From positions 2,988 to 66,987 of the forward strand of contig NKYR01000138.1 of assembly GCA_003184365.1 (NCBI GenBank): a DNA stretch of 64,000 nucleotides. Direction: 5' to 3'. This document shows positions 53,789-64,000 of this stretch, piece after piece. Source of the stretch: Evernia prunastri (Eukaryota; Ascomycota; Lecanoromycetes; Lecanorales; Parmeliaceae). How positions within the stretch are numbered: the first letter of the stretch is position 1; the number at the start of each line of letters is the position of its first letter. The position numbers and the translations under genes were made by a program. The notes under the pieces are model-generated. The model did no database searches, was not told the origin of the DNA, and worked only from the letters and a program-made list of their open reading frames with translations.

Positions 53789-56235
53789 ATGGATCACATT
53801 AAGCTTCCCATCCACTCCTTGCAGCTGGTGCTGAAAGTTCCGTATCTAGCCCAATATCATCCACTGTGGGCCTACGACAACTTAGGCTTCCTTGATTTTC
53901 CGGAACGGAAAGGATTTGATAGAATCAAATTTGTACGTGCGCAGTACGGGCCAAGGGAACTCGATTTTGCGATGGCTATGATGCAGTCATGGTGTTATTT
54001 TGGTCTGGTCGTTGAATTCTTCAAGGTGTTCGACATCAGTATCTCTATAGAAGAACTTGTAGACAGAGATGCATCAGGTGTCAGTTCAGTGATGAGTTGT
54101 CGCCTGCCAGGCTTACTGAGCAAACTGGAGAGTATGGAGAGACAGATTGATGATGAAGACGAGCGAGCAGAGAAATTTCAGGCTCTTGATTCCCTTTTGA
54201 CTTGCGCCAGTGCTTTTGTATCCCGAATTGATGTTGAACTTCTCAAGAGTCAATATACTAAGCATGCTCTACTCTTTCAATGCATTGGCCAAGTCCTGCC
54301 CTCCGTATTGGACGTTGTACATCTTTCCATCATCCTTCTCGGTCAGTATCTAGACTTGGGCGCTAGCCTGATCAATACATATGGAAATTCTTGGGGCCAT
54401 AGCCCATATCTCCGGCAACGCCTGCTACACGCTGGGTGGTGCCGCAGCGAGGTCTATTCATTCTTCGACCAACTTTCGGAAAACCCCGCATGTTTGTACT
54501 ACATTTCAGGAATAGATCGGCACACGGATGACAGAGCACACGAGCATCGTTGTTGCGGAGACTCCCCCAGATGCAACCGAGAGAACCTTGATCGAGAGCA
54601 CTATAGAACCCAGCATGCCCTGGGCTGCGTCAATCGCGACAGTTGTCCGAATATTTCCTTTGAGGAGCCGGAATGTCCTAACATCTACTCAATTGTCAGC
54701 AGAGGCCTAATCCCAGTCGTTACGGCCAGCCCAGGAGCCAGTGGTCAGAAACCAATTTGCTCAGTTAAAAGCATTTCACCTTTGAGTAATCACCACAGTG
54801 ATCCTAGCGAAACTAAAATTGCCCCGTTCCCCTACGTCTGCATCTCTCACGTCTGGTCTGAGTAAGACTCCCTCCTCATCATCCCATAAATAGCACTCAT
54901 TTTTTCAAATTTAGTGGATTAGGGAATCTCAAAGAGAACGCCATTCCACAATGTCAGATGCTTCGACTTCAAGATCTCGTCAACAAACTGTTTGAGCCGG
55001 AGCAACGACCTGTTCATTTCTGGCTGGACACTCTATGCGTTCCTCTCCACCATCCGCTCCGACGCATGGCCATAAATTCGATGAAGTCAATATACGAGGG
55101 GGCCTGCAAGGTGCTTGTCATTGATTCCATACTTGGTCAAACACCAGTGCAAGATACGAATAGCGTGGAACTAGCTACGCGCGTACGAGTGTCAACTTGG
55201 GGTCGGCGCCTCTGGACATTCCATGAAGCTTGCCTTGCCCAACGACTGTACTACCAATATCAAGACGAGGCTTTGACATTGCCAGATCTCCGCAATATTG
55301 CGTTGGGGCGACAGTTCAAGGGAGACGAGCAATGGCGCAGATTATGTGGTGATAGACCAGTTTTCAGTCTACCAATCAGTGAGGGTCCGATGGATCTGGT
55401 CGAGGTATTCCACCGGAAGTCGTCCATGGATCCTGTGGAAGCAGAAGCACTGAGGTGGATGGCAAGTCAAGAAGACTATTTCAAAAGGGTCTCAGGACAG
55501 CCGCACTTCAGAAGAATATCCGATCTGACTAATTGCCTACGTTATCGATGGACAAGCTGGCTTGAAGACGAGACCATCTGTCTATCAGGACTTTTGGGGC
55601 TGAAAGTTGAACAACTGACTTCTATAAACGAAATCGACAGTGTGACAACCCAGGAGCGCCGTATGCAACGATTTCTCGGTTCTCTAGATGAGGTGCCGGC
55701 GGATGTTCTGTTCTTGCAAAAGCCACGCTTGAAGCAGAAGGGCTCAGGGTGGATGCCAAACTCTTTCCTTGGCAATCCTTTCAGCGTGTATACAGGGGGG
55801 TTCGAAAAAGGCACCCCAACGAATGAAGGCCTACTTGTACGTCTTCCGGGAATGCTGATCCAAGGGAATGGCTTGAGGCCCTCCCCTGAAAGCATCTATG
55901 TTAGATATGAGGAAGTCTCGGTGAGGATAACATGCACCAATACTGCTGGGTCCGCATGGGACGACCACTGTCAAAGAACTAGTGCCGTCATCTTCCGGTA
56001 CCCATTCAATGTGACTGGTTCACCTGCACCCGGAATGGTCAGCATGCGAACGGAAGGGCTTTGGGTCACACTCAAGAATGAGAGCCATCAAGTAATTGAT
56101 GATTGCATGGTTGTCGAATTCGGTCAACATGTATCTGTCGAAACGTGCGCAGTCAACAACCTTTCTCAGGATACTCAGGAGCTATTGGTTTTTGCCGAGA
56201 GTCGTGGACCGAGGCAGTGCTGGTGCGTGGCTTGA
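53789..56235 (+). CDS. HET-domain protein 3 (two exons)
   Basis: Exons 53,789-54,861 and 54,915-56,235 (53-bp intron) give 797 residues. The splice restores the HET motif YVCISHVWSDGLGN exactly. N-terminal block: FPERKGFD, MMQSWCYFGLVVEFF. Cys/His segment: HEHRCCGDSPRCN, then YRTQHALGCVNRDSC. HET blocks: CQMLRLQDL, FWLDTLCVP, INSMKSIYEGACKVLVID, WGRRLWTFHEACLAQ. C-terminal block RWTSWLEDETICLSGLLGL. Transcribed in the same direction as HET 1 and head-to-head with HET 2 (455 bp apart). The three genes look like local duplicates that have diverged strongly. Confidence 0.9.
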
Positions 56236-56565
56236 TTAGCAGTAGAGTGGCATCGTGCAGCCTGATTCCTGGTGGCCGTAGCGCACGGCGTTCCTCAGCT
56301 GCAGCTTCTTGCTTGCATTATGCAACCTCAATGGGTAATGCGCACACCTCTAGAGATCTGTAGACCAGAACATTCAATTCGATGAAGGTGTGCGAGAATC
56401 GAACAGAGGGCGTTAACAGCATCGCATTTGGCAAACCTACATACAGAGACTATCGCTACCTCGCTTTATCAAATCGTTCCTATATATCTCAGGCTCTTCT
56501 GAGCCCTTTCCGCCACTACTCGAATCGTACAATCTATCTAAATCTGCGCGCAATCATCACCACGC
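56236..56565. other. Convergent spacer
   Basis: Between the stop of HET 3 and the stop of the membrane protein gene. Nothing recognised. Confidence 0.6.
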
Positions 56566-57923
56566 TTAGGTGGCTGGATTGCCGCCCTTGCTTCCTTCGA
56601 CAGGTCCAAGGATCTGAGTGTGGGTCTCTGACAGGATGCTGGCATCGTCCACTGAGTCTGCGTCGATATCTTTGATAACTGTATGACGACGTTGATTGGC
56701 AATTTTCCAAAACTTCTTTTGATCAGCTGGCGCCTGAAAACCGGCTGGATAGAAAATCGGCAATAGCGATGAGCCGACTAATGGGTACTGCGCTTCGACT
56801 TTGGCAAGTACACTTGATACTTTATTGCCACTCATGGTTTCAACGAGCGCGATGTGAATTCCAAAAGCCTCTGGGCGGCGTACGTGTCCGGCTACGAAGA
56901 TATTCTGCAGCATCCCAACAGTACCTATCGCTAGGAGGTCTGTAGATGGCATTAGCGAATAATGATATATGACATCTATTGGGGTGACTTACACCAAGCG
57001 CCTTGCTTCAGCCCAGCAACAGTTATTACCAGCGCCAACCAAAGCGCAGTCTGAATAGCGCTTCCAGTGCGAGTCGACAGCGCACAGGCAGTGTTCCCGT
57101 CACAGTAGGCCAAGATCTCCAAATCAGGAGCATCTTGGCTTCCCAATATCACGATAGCGTGCCGACTACCGTTTCCCTGAGTGACTGTGACAGTCCCGCC
57201 TCCACTCTTGGGACATTCCCACTTCTCCTTGCTCCACTGAGGGAGAGCGCCATGTGAAAACGCAAGGATGGTGCCGCAGACGGTGATCAACATGACAACC
57301 CATTCACCATACAAGCAGAGCGGCACAATGGCTATACTCAGTTGGATCATAACGACCGCAAAGCCGCTGCACCATACCCAATCATAAATTGGGCGTCCAG
57401 CTCTAGAACCTGGTATGAATCTGAATACTGAGACTCGTAAACTTTCCCAACTCGGGAAGTTTTTGTCTTTTGTGAACGGTTCTGCTTGCTGTTCATAGTC
57501 ACGCAGTAGCCGTCCGATGACCCAGGACTTGTTGCTTCGGGCATGACCACTCTTAGCACCTATCACGGTTGTCCTGAAATCGGCTGAAGGCATCAATCGC
57601 TGGTCTAGGAACTGCGAGCTAGAGTGATGGATACCGGAATTTCAAGCACAGCGAATACCTCCGATGGCAGAGAATAAGGCGCTCACTGAGTAGGCCGCCC
57701 ATCCAAAGGAAAAGGCGACAGGTGTAAGCCGTCGGCCTACTAATTGTGCGAGTGCCCGTTGAATGACGTCCGGGCCCAGGAGGAGCAATAGTGACAGTAT
57801 ATCACTTGGATTACTCCACTGGTTCTTTAGTTCCAAGACAGAGGTCACATCTTTGGCTGGAATTTGGCCGTGAAATTGGGAAACTCGACCCGGAATCTTC
57901 ACAGAGGATAAGAATGGCGGCAT
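56566..57923 (-). CDS. Conserved fungal multi-pass membrane protein, function unknown
   Basis: Exons 57,923-57,659, 57,604-56,993 and 56,939-56,566 (introns of 54 and 53 bp) join in frame to 416 residues. N-terminus MPPFLSSVKIPGRVSQFHGQ and LLLLLGPDVIQRALAQL, followed by several membrane segments (VAFSFGWAAYSVSALFSAIG; FAVVMIQLSIAIVPL; VVMLITVCGTILAFSHG; ALWLALVITVAGLKQGAW). The second splice gives WYLLAIGTVGMLQNIFVAGH. A soluble part with CPKSGGGTVTVTQGNG and DLEILAYCDG lies between the middle and last membrane segments. I recognise this as a family of hypothetical proteins common in Pezizomycotina, often near HET or accessory genes. No enzymatic motif. The tail is hydrophilic. Confidence 0.82.
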
Positions 57924-58855
57924 TGTTGTTGCCGTAGAAGGAAAGATAGTGGAGTAGAAGGAAATTAAGTCCTTGCTTATCGGTATGCGAATGATTTACG
58001 AAATGTTCGGACATAATATGATGAAAGCGCATAGAACGAACCCACATTATAAGTGTATTACTCTCTCCTATTTCATGGGATCAGGCTGCTGTCAGCCTCT
58101 ACGGCTTGGGCGGCGTAGGATCATGGAAGCGTGAACCTTGACGCTATCCATGCATGACCACGGCGGTCATGTAGGATTCTGGGAAAATTGGTCGAGCTGT
58201 GACGTACAACTTACACAGAGATACGCTTGATACTCGTACTCGATCGTATACTACATAGCAAAACGTTCATTGCCGCCTCATGAAGCGCAGAAGGATACAT
58301 CCTGCCTCATTGTATGCTCGCGCCAGCCAGTTCATAGCTCGCTTCTCATAGCTCGGACTTATATTGCAAGATTCGCCATCGTTTGACCGCAGTTCAACAG
58401 ACACATAAGCCGGGCTCGCGGGGCTGATGAAAAGATATAATTTTACTTTATGGTCGACAGGGGGAATGATCCTGGTCTCCTATTACCTTAGTATCCTTGT
58501 TTTGTAATCTATCCTCAACTTAGGATTATCTGACAGACAATAAATATCATTATACATAATAATTATTTGATATGGATATCGCATATTAAAGCTATATGTA
58601 TTGAAGACGAATTATTAGTTAATACATAGAAACAAGCGATGCCTTTCGGCAGGTACCAATAGCTAGCAAAGGCAAGTACCTTGCCTCAATGGCTCAGAAG
58701 CCTTCCGTGACACAAAGAGTGTCGCTGGATCCTCAGTGGAGGATCCCGGAAAACCCCCTAGCTCCGAGGATGGGGGGGATGTCTAGTGGCTTGGCGAGCT
58801 TGCAACTTCGCTCACGGAAAGAAAGATCTCTGTTATGAAATCATAAAAAGTCGCA
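57924..58855. other. Divergent intergenic region (shared promoter region)
   Basis: 930 bp between the starts of the membrane protein gene (minus) and the F-box gene (plus). AT-rich around 58,500-58,620. A small hairpin, ctggatcctcagtggaggatcc, lies near 58,728-58,747. No gene. Confidence 0.5.
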
Positions 58856-60665
58856 ATGGCAAAGCGCTCTCGTCATAATCAAGAAGAATATGACCGCTCA
58901 GCCAAGCGTCTACGTCCGAACGATCCAGACAGACTGTCGCGCTTGAGCGATGAGCTTCTCCTAAGAACGCTCTCCTTCCTATCAGTCTCGGACCTTGTTC
59001 TCTGCCAAAGGTGCGCATGCGAAACATAATCCTAGACATCATCGCTGACCGTGCAGACTGTCTCGTCGTCTCAATTCCTTGACTGGGGACTCTCAACTTT
59101 GGAAGGCTCTGTTCTACGACCGTTTTGTACGCCCACGGGCTTCTCGGATACCAGGCGTTCGAGACCAGGAACAGTCTGCAAAATCTTTATACTACTCGTC
59201 CAAGATATCCAAATGGCTTGACGATGATCATCTTGTGAGGCGAGGGCGTGCGACCAATTGGAAGAGACAATATAAATTACGCCATAACTGGTCCAGGGGC
59301 AGCGCAAATGTTAGCGAGACCCCACTTGCAGAACACCCCTCGCAACCTCCACTGCTAGTACGCTTACATCATGACATCGTTGTGACTGCGGACCCAGTCA
59401 CCGGCTTGAGAGCATGGGTGCTGAAGGGGGATGATCGACTGATTGCTACCACGCCAATTCACACGGACAAGGACGAGAGCAGCGTGGGTCCGACATCTTT
59501 GGCGATTGATGAAATACAGTCGCGGAGTGATCGAGTGAATATATCGCTTGGGTACGAAAATGGCAGCTTTGCGATATACACATTGCTGCGGAAAGACAGG
59601 AAATTCGCATGCCGATATGTGCACGCTCCATCCAGGAACGGCGCGATTCATGCCATTGCGTACGCTTCACCGTATCTTCTAACCATGACTGGAGCACCTC
59701 TACTGTCTCTATACCGCTTTCGCCATAAACCGGACGGAGTATCTCTCGAGACGACTTCCGATAGAGTAGACAACATTGATTCCATCTCCTTTCAGGACCC
59801 CAAAATACGTCGAGAAAGCTCTTACGGAAATAATTATGAAGTTTTTGACGACTACTTGGGAGGGGTAAATGATGATGCAATGATACAGCCTCCGACGTTG
59901 ATATCCTCTCTGAGGTCGCAGACAGCCTATCCTCCGATATCACTTGCCATCAGGACTTCATCGACTAGCATCGTTGCTTCGATAGCTTATGCAATGCCCA
60001 CTTGGACGTCTGGATGGTCCGTTGGATTGCAAGAGATCCGAATAACACCAGGAGGCGCCATCGTTGATTCTCGAATGGCATCTGCAGCGACTCGAGGTGC
60101 TCTATCGCCACCAATAAATGCACAATTGCGTAGTTCCTTACACAATCACAGTACGGCTATTTTGGATCAACAGGTGGTCACAGGGGTAAGGGTGGCTCTT
60201 GGCAGCAAACCAACATCTCTGTCATACAACCATCCATATTTATTATCAGCTCACCCCGACAACACGCTCACGCTCTACATGGTAACATCAAATACCGAGG
60301 AGCTGAGCATAGGTCTAGGAAGCCGGTTGTGGGGTCACACATCTTCTGTTTCGGGGGCTCACGTTGGTGACCGTGGCAAAGCTGTCTCTGTCAGTGCAAT
60401 AGGCAACGAGTTGCGGGTATGGCAGCTCGAAGGTGGAATGTCTTCGAGCACGTCCCGAAGACGAGCAGCTGCAGGCGAAGCCAGCGTGCAAGTACGTCCT
60501 GAGACTAACACTGTTACATCGGAGATAAACACAGAGACGACATCAAGAGCACTTGACGAATCGACAGTGACACGAGGCTGGGTTGCATTTGACGAAGAGA
60601 AGGTGGTACTACTTCGGGAGAAGATGATTGGAACTCAAGCGCTGGTGGTGTATGATTTTGCATAG
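58856..60665 (+). CDS. F-box protein with beta-propeller-like C-terminus
   Basis: Exons 58,856-59,010 and 59,057-60,665 (46-bp intron) give 587 residues. The splice completes the F-box: LSRLSDELLLRTLSFLSVSDLVLCQR-LSRR, then LTGDSQLWKALFYDRFVRPRA, a classical Skp1-binding motif at about residues 25-75. A basic N-terminus (KRSRH.., SAKRLRP) could be a nuclear signal. The remainder has degenerate WD-like blades (DIVVTADPVTGLRAWVLKG; LLSAHPDNTLTLYMV; RLWGHTSSVSGAHVG; VSVSAIGNELRVWQLEGG). It is likely a substrate adaptor of an SCF ubiquitin ligase, with unknown substrate. The reading frame is intact. Confidence 0.87.
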
Positions 60666-61151
60666 GGTACCTACTTTAAGATAACAGATTGGTAGATCTG
60701 TTTTGGATAAGATCCGGGTCATAGAGTAGGTAAGATGTTCCAGATAGTGGAGTCATTTATTTTAACCTTATTTTCAATGACACATATCGTTCCTCATGGG
60801 CGACACTCCATGTGCTCCCAAATGACGTTGCAATGCCAAGATTCAGGGTTCTTAGCGAGCTTTCTTAGCGTCCTTGCCCCACGAGCCGAAGAAATCTCAT
60901 GCTTGACATCTTTGACATCAAAACAAACCCTCCTTTCAACAACCTCACTTATACTGCAACGACTGACAATTCTCATTGCTTGAAGCCAAAGACCATATTG
61001 AATTATATTACTTTCGGTTTCTGATCAGAGTAAGTTGACCCTCAATTCATTGCATCAATCAGAAGCATTGAGGAGTAGCCGTTCAAGTCACTGAAAATAT
61101 TTTAACGCTGACCTTAAGTCCTTGCATAGCTCAATAATTTCTCGAGCAATT
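60666..61151. other. Intergenic region upstream of the zinc-knuckle gene
   Basis: 3' end of the F-box gene and 5' leader/promoter of the next. No additional gene. Confidence 0.55.
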
Positions 61152-62182
61152 ATGGATTACCAGCAACCTGGTGGACGTGGCTGCTATAACTGTACGTTAC
61201 TCAATTGCTCCCCCCCTATCTCCCCTTGCTTGAAGAGCGGGAACGCAAATCAGCTGGGCCGCAGTGCGCTCTACTGCCCCCCAATCTCCACACCATCCAC
61301 GCTGGCTGTTCTCTTTTTTGTATCAGCGTTCTGCATCATCTCGTTGTCTTAAAGACACAGCCAAAAGATCTCTGAGTGACTGATGGCGATCTCATCAGGT
61401 GGTGATAGCTCTCACCAAGCCCGCGATTGCCCAAAGCGCGGCACCCCAACCTGCTACAATTGTTAGCCTCGGGAAATCCTCATGAAAGCTGTGGACTGAC
61501 GGTACTAGGTGGTGAGGAAGGCCATGTCTCCCGCGAATGCAATGCTCCTCAGAAAGAGAAGGCCTGTTACCGCTGCAATGAGGTCGGTCACTTGAGCCGA
61601 GAGTGTCCAAATGCTGGGGGAGGAGGTATGGGCGGCGGATATTCCGGTGGAGGAGGCGGTCAGGAGTGCTATAAAGTAACTCTTTTCGCTTCGGTCTCGG
61701 TTTAGCGCTGATTGTGGCCTGTAGTGCGGCAAGGTCGGCCATATCGCTAGGAATTGCAGCGACGGCTACGCTGGGGGCGGAGGAGGCGGCTACGGAGGTG
61801 GAGGATACGGTGGAGGAGGTTACGGAGGAGGTGCAGGCCGTGGAGGAGGCGGAGGTATGTCCTTCATCGTTATTGAAGGGGCTTGCTCGCTCCCTCTCCT
61901 TCCTGCGTCTGTCTTTTTGGATATTGACGCTCCGTTATGCCTAGGCCAAACCTGCTATTCTTGCGGAGGCTACGGCCACATGTCCCGTGATTGCACTCAA
62001 GGCCAGAAATGCTACAACTGTAAGGCAAATCCGGTTTTGGAGGCATCTTTCGGCTCTGACTGACAGCAACAGGTGGCGAGCAGGGACATTTGAGCCGCGA
62101 CTGCCCATCGGAACCTTCTTCGGAGCGCGTCTGCTACAAGTGCAAGCAGCCTGGACACGTTCAGGCGGCTTGTGTCAATTGA
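61152..62182 (+). CDS. GIS2: Seven-zinc-knuckle CCHC protein (Gis2/Byr3/CNBP family)
   Basis: Six exons (61,152-61,191; 61,399-61,461; 61,509-61,675; 61,725-61,854; 61,945-62,019; 62,073-62,182) sum to 585 bp, 194 residues. Seven CX2CX(4-5)HX4C knuckles are visible: CYNCGDSSHQARDC, CYNCGGEEGHVSREC, CYRCNEVGHLSREC, CYKCGKVGHIARNC, CYSCGGYGHMSRDC, CYNCGEQGHLSRDC, CYKCKQPGHVQAAC. A Gly-rich stretch (GMGGGYSGGGGG) separates knuckles 3 and 4, and a longer Gly/Tyr-rich one knuckles 4 and 5, resembling RGG-like RNA-binding linkers. The family binds single-stranded nucleic acid and acts in translation and stress granules. Exon 1 codes only 13 residues. Three introns fall at the same position inside the second Cys codon (T|GT) of knuckles 1, 2 and 6. 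Confidence 0.93.
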
Positions 62183-64000
62183 GCTCTCCGCGACCTCTGT
62201 ATTCGCCCCGAACGTGGATCATCACAATTCTTCTTGTCTTATAACAACGACTGCATACCCCGACTGGCGGCGATTGAAGGCGGGTGCAGGGAGGAATCTA
62301 GCAATCTTGTATTCGGATTCCGGCACATTCACGCATTTGACGATTTTATACCCAAGCATTGAAGGCAATCTTGGTGGGGATATCGAAGGGCGAAGGGCAG
62401 GGAGAGAGGGGGAGAGAGAGACGGATGTTGACTCGAGAACTGGTCATGTTGCATAGCGATGGCTACTCATTGTACGCTAAGTGTTGATGATGTGTCTACG
62501 GCCTAGTCAGCATCAAAAGTTGATATGAAAATGATGAACAAATTGTCCGCATGCCTGGACATTATTTCCCATGCAGTTGATTCGTTCTCGTGGGATCCGA
62601 TGAGATCATGAGACCTGTTACGCTCACAAGGCTGAACGGATTCCCCAGACCCAGTGACCTAGACGGGGATGGTGGGAGAGATTTGGCGCCTCACGGCACG
62701 ATGTGGGGAAGAAGGCTGGCGTGGACTGTCGCATTGTGACCTTTTTTTCTTCTAACTCCAACTCTACACTCCCTTTTTCCCATGAAGACCGAGGTCAATT
62801 GACCGCGGCACATTTAATTGGTCTCGCAGATGGTTCCCACGCACTAGGCTCATTCTCGCCAAAACTGGCCGGAAGCGCATGACTTTTTCTCTCTCGCTCG
62901 GTCGATGTCGATGTCGGTGGTTGCATGCCTCGCACGAGCCGGACTTGCACGCTCCTATTTTACCTAAAGGTTATGGCGATGTGCAATGTGGAGATGTGAT
63001 TGATCGATTGATCGATTGATTGATTGATTGGGACAAGCGTTGGGTCTAGATGTGAGGACATGGCGGTTAGATTGGGTAATCTTAGATTTTGTCTGTGGGC
63101 TGGCTGTTTTTTTCTCTTTTCTTCTTCTTCTGTAACGGAGGTTTGGGGGAGGGAATGAATTATGTTGTGTTGGGGGTTGGATATGCGTGTGTGATTGATA
63201 GCTAGATATAGGTATAGATATATGATGTATCTATCTATCTATTCGCAAAAATATATGTATGATGAGGGAGATGGATATGCACTTGGATCGTTATGAAGTT
63301 GGAATTGACTTTTGTTCCCGGGGGGTGTGTGTGTGTGTGCGGTGTGTGGCTTAAAAGATGCAGAGGGATGTTTTAAGGAGGATGGGGTACATACGGTACG
63401 GTAAGGTAAGGTAAGGTATGGGCGGGAAGAGGGGACCCCGAATGATGGGTTGATGATTTTGAGTGCATTGAGTGGAGCTATTAGTTGGACCCTTATTTTT
63501 GATGCTTTTTTTTACTTGACCACTTTGCTGCTATTGTATTTTCCATTGGCTGCTTAGGGTGCTTTTTGGGGGCGGGGAAAAAAAGGAGAGATCCGGGGCC
63601 CAAGGGCCAAAGTGGCGCAAAGATGAGCCTAGGGGGAACTAGGCCTCTTCTCGCCTGTTGGGTTTAATCCAATTGACTCAGACGAGTGACGCGATGCATT
63701 TGACTTTTGGAAGAAACGATTGAGACGTTCCACTGTAAAAGTAACATCTGACTGATTTGTTCGCAACTCCGCACACCATCTTTTTTTTTCAATTTTTTCA
63801 TTTTTCTCATTTCTCCATTTTCTTTCATCATTCGGGGGCACAGGTAACATGTTTGGTTCCATCTTCCGTTCCATTGACCAATCACGGGTGTAATCCTACA
63901 ATGTAACACTTGTCTGCTACATCTTAACCCTCCACTTGTTTCCGTGCCGGCTGACCACAGGATTCCAATGGCGCTTAGTCTCTCTCTCTTTCTCTCTTTC
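62183..64000. other. Intergenic region with simple repeats
   Basis: 1.8 kb without a supportable gene. Simple repeats: (TGAT)n at about 62,998-63,029, (TATC)n near 63,225-63,242, (GT)n at 63,326-63,345, a GGTAA-type run at 63,395-63,418, and a CT-rich tract at the window end. Short open frames at 63,629-63,909 are low-complexity. It probably holds the 3' UTR of the knuckle gene and a promoter of a gene beyond the window. Confidence 0.55.

Noticed and set aside
63629..63909. Lys/Asn-rich minus-strand frames near the window end
   Set aside because: Read from a polypyrimidine/poly-T stretch; low complexity, no domain.

Overview
The window is nuclear DNA of a filamentous ascomycete (Pezizomycotina). 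Evidence: short GT-AG introns (about 41-73 bp), a non-reducing polyketide synthase with a SAT domain, HET-domain genes, a PTH11/fungal-rhodopsin membrane protein, and an AT-rich block whose retrotransposon is riddled with stops in the style of repeat-induced point mutation (RIP). The genus cannot be named from sequence alone.

Layout. 1-9,560: AT-rich, RIP-degraded Ty3/gypsy element on the minus strand (RT fragments, two LTRs, PPT) and featureless AT-rich DNA. 9,560-12,380: nested repeats around a small copia-type element with 144-bp LTRs and an initiator-Met half-tRNA primer site (a possible TRIM). 13,763-15,527: intact P450 (minus, 3 exons). 18,945-20,753: PTH11/rhodopsin-like membrane protein (plus). 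20,754-25,537: gene-poor, with an integrase relic. 25,538-26,932: AIM6-like protein (plus). 27,538-34,082: NR-PKS (SAT-KS-AT-PT-ACP-TE, minus, 5 exons) with one in-frame TAG in SAT. 35,407-37,051: second P450 (minus) with a Trp-to-TAG stop. 37,907-43,110: partial copies of two small TIR transposon families that share one homologous AT-hook-type ORF and carry no recognisable transposase, plus a LINE tail and a copia LTR. 43,321-46,934: copia element with gag-protease-integrase but no RT, ending in a 623-bp inverted duplication. 46,936-47,313: 3' end of another LTR element. 48,084-56,235: three paralogous HET-domain genes. 56,566-62,182: conserved genes for a membrane protein, an F-box/beta-propeller protein and a seven-zinc-knuckle Gis2/Byr3/CNBP protein. 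62,183-64,000: no gene seen.

How it fits together. The PKS and adjacent P450 look like the core of an aromatic polyketide locus that is now embedded in transposons. Both carry a single nonsense codon of the C-to-T type in CpA context that RIP favours, so the pathway may be recently silenced. The HET trio is a typical accessory self/non-self recognition block. Eight single-N joins (10,431; 11,504; 11,662; 38,372; 40,427; 41,620; 42,682; 46,935) all lie in or at the edge of repeats, so order and copy number between 10-12.4 kb and 38-47 kb should be treated as assembly-dependent.
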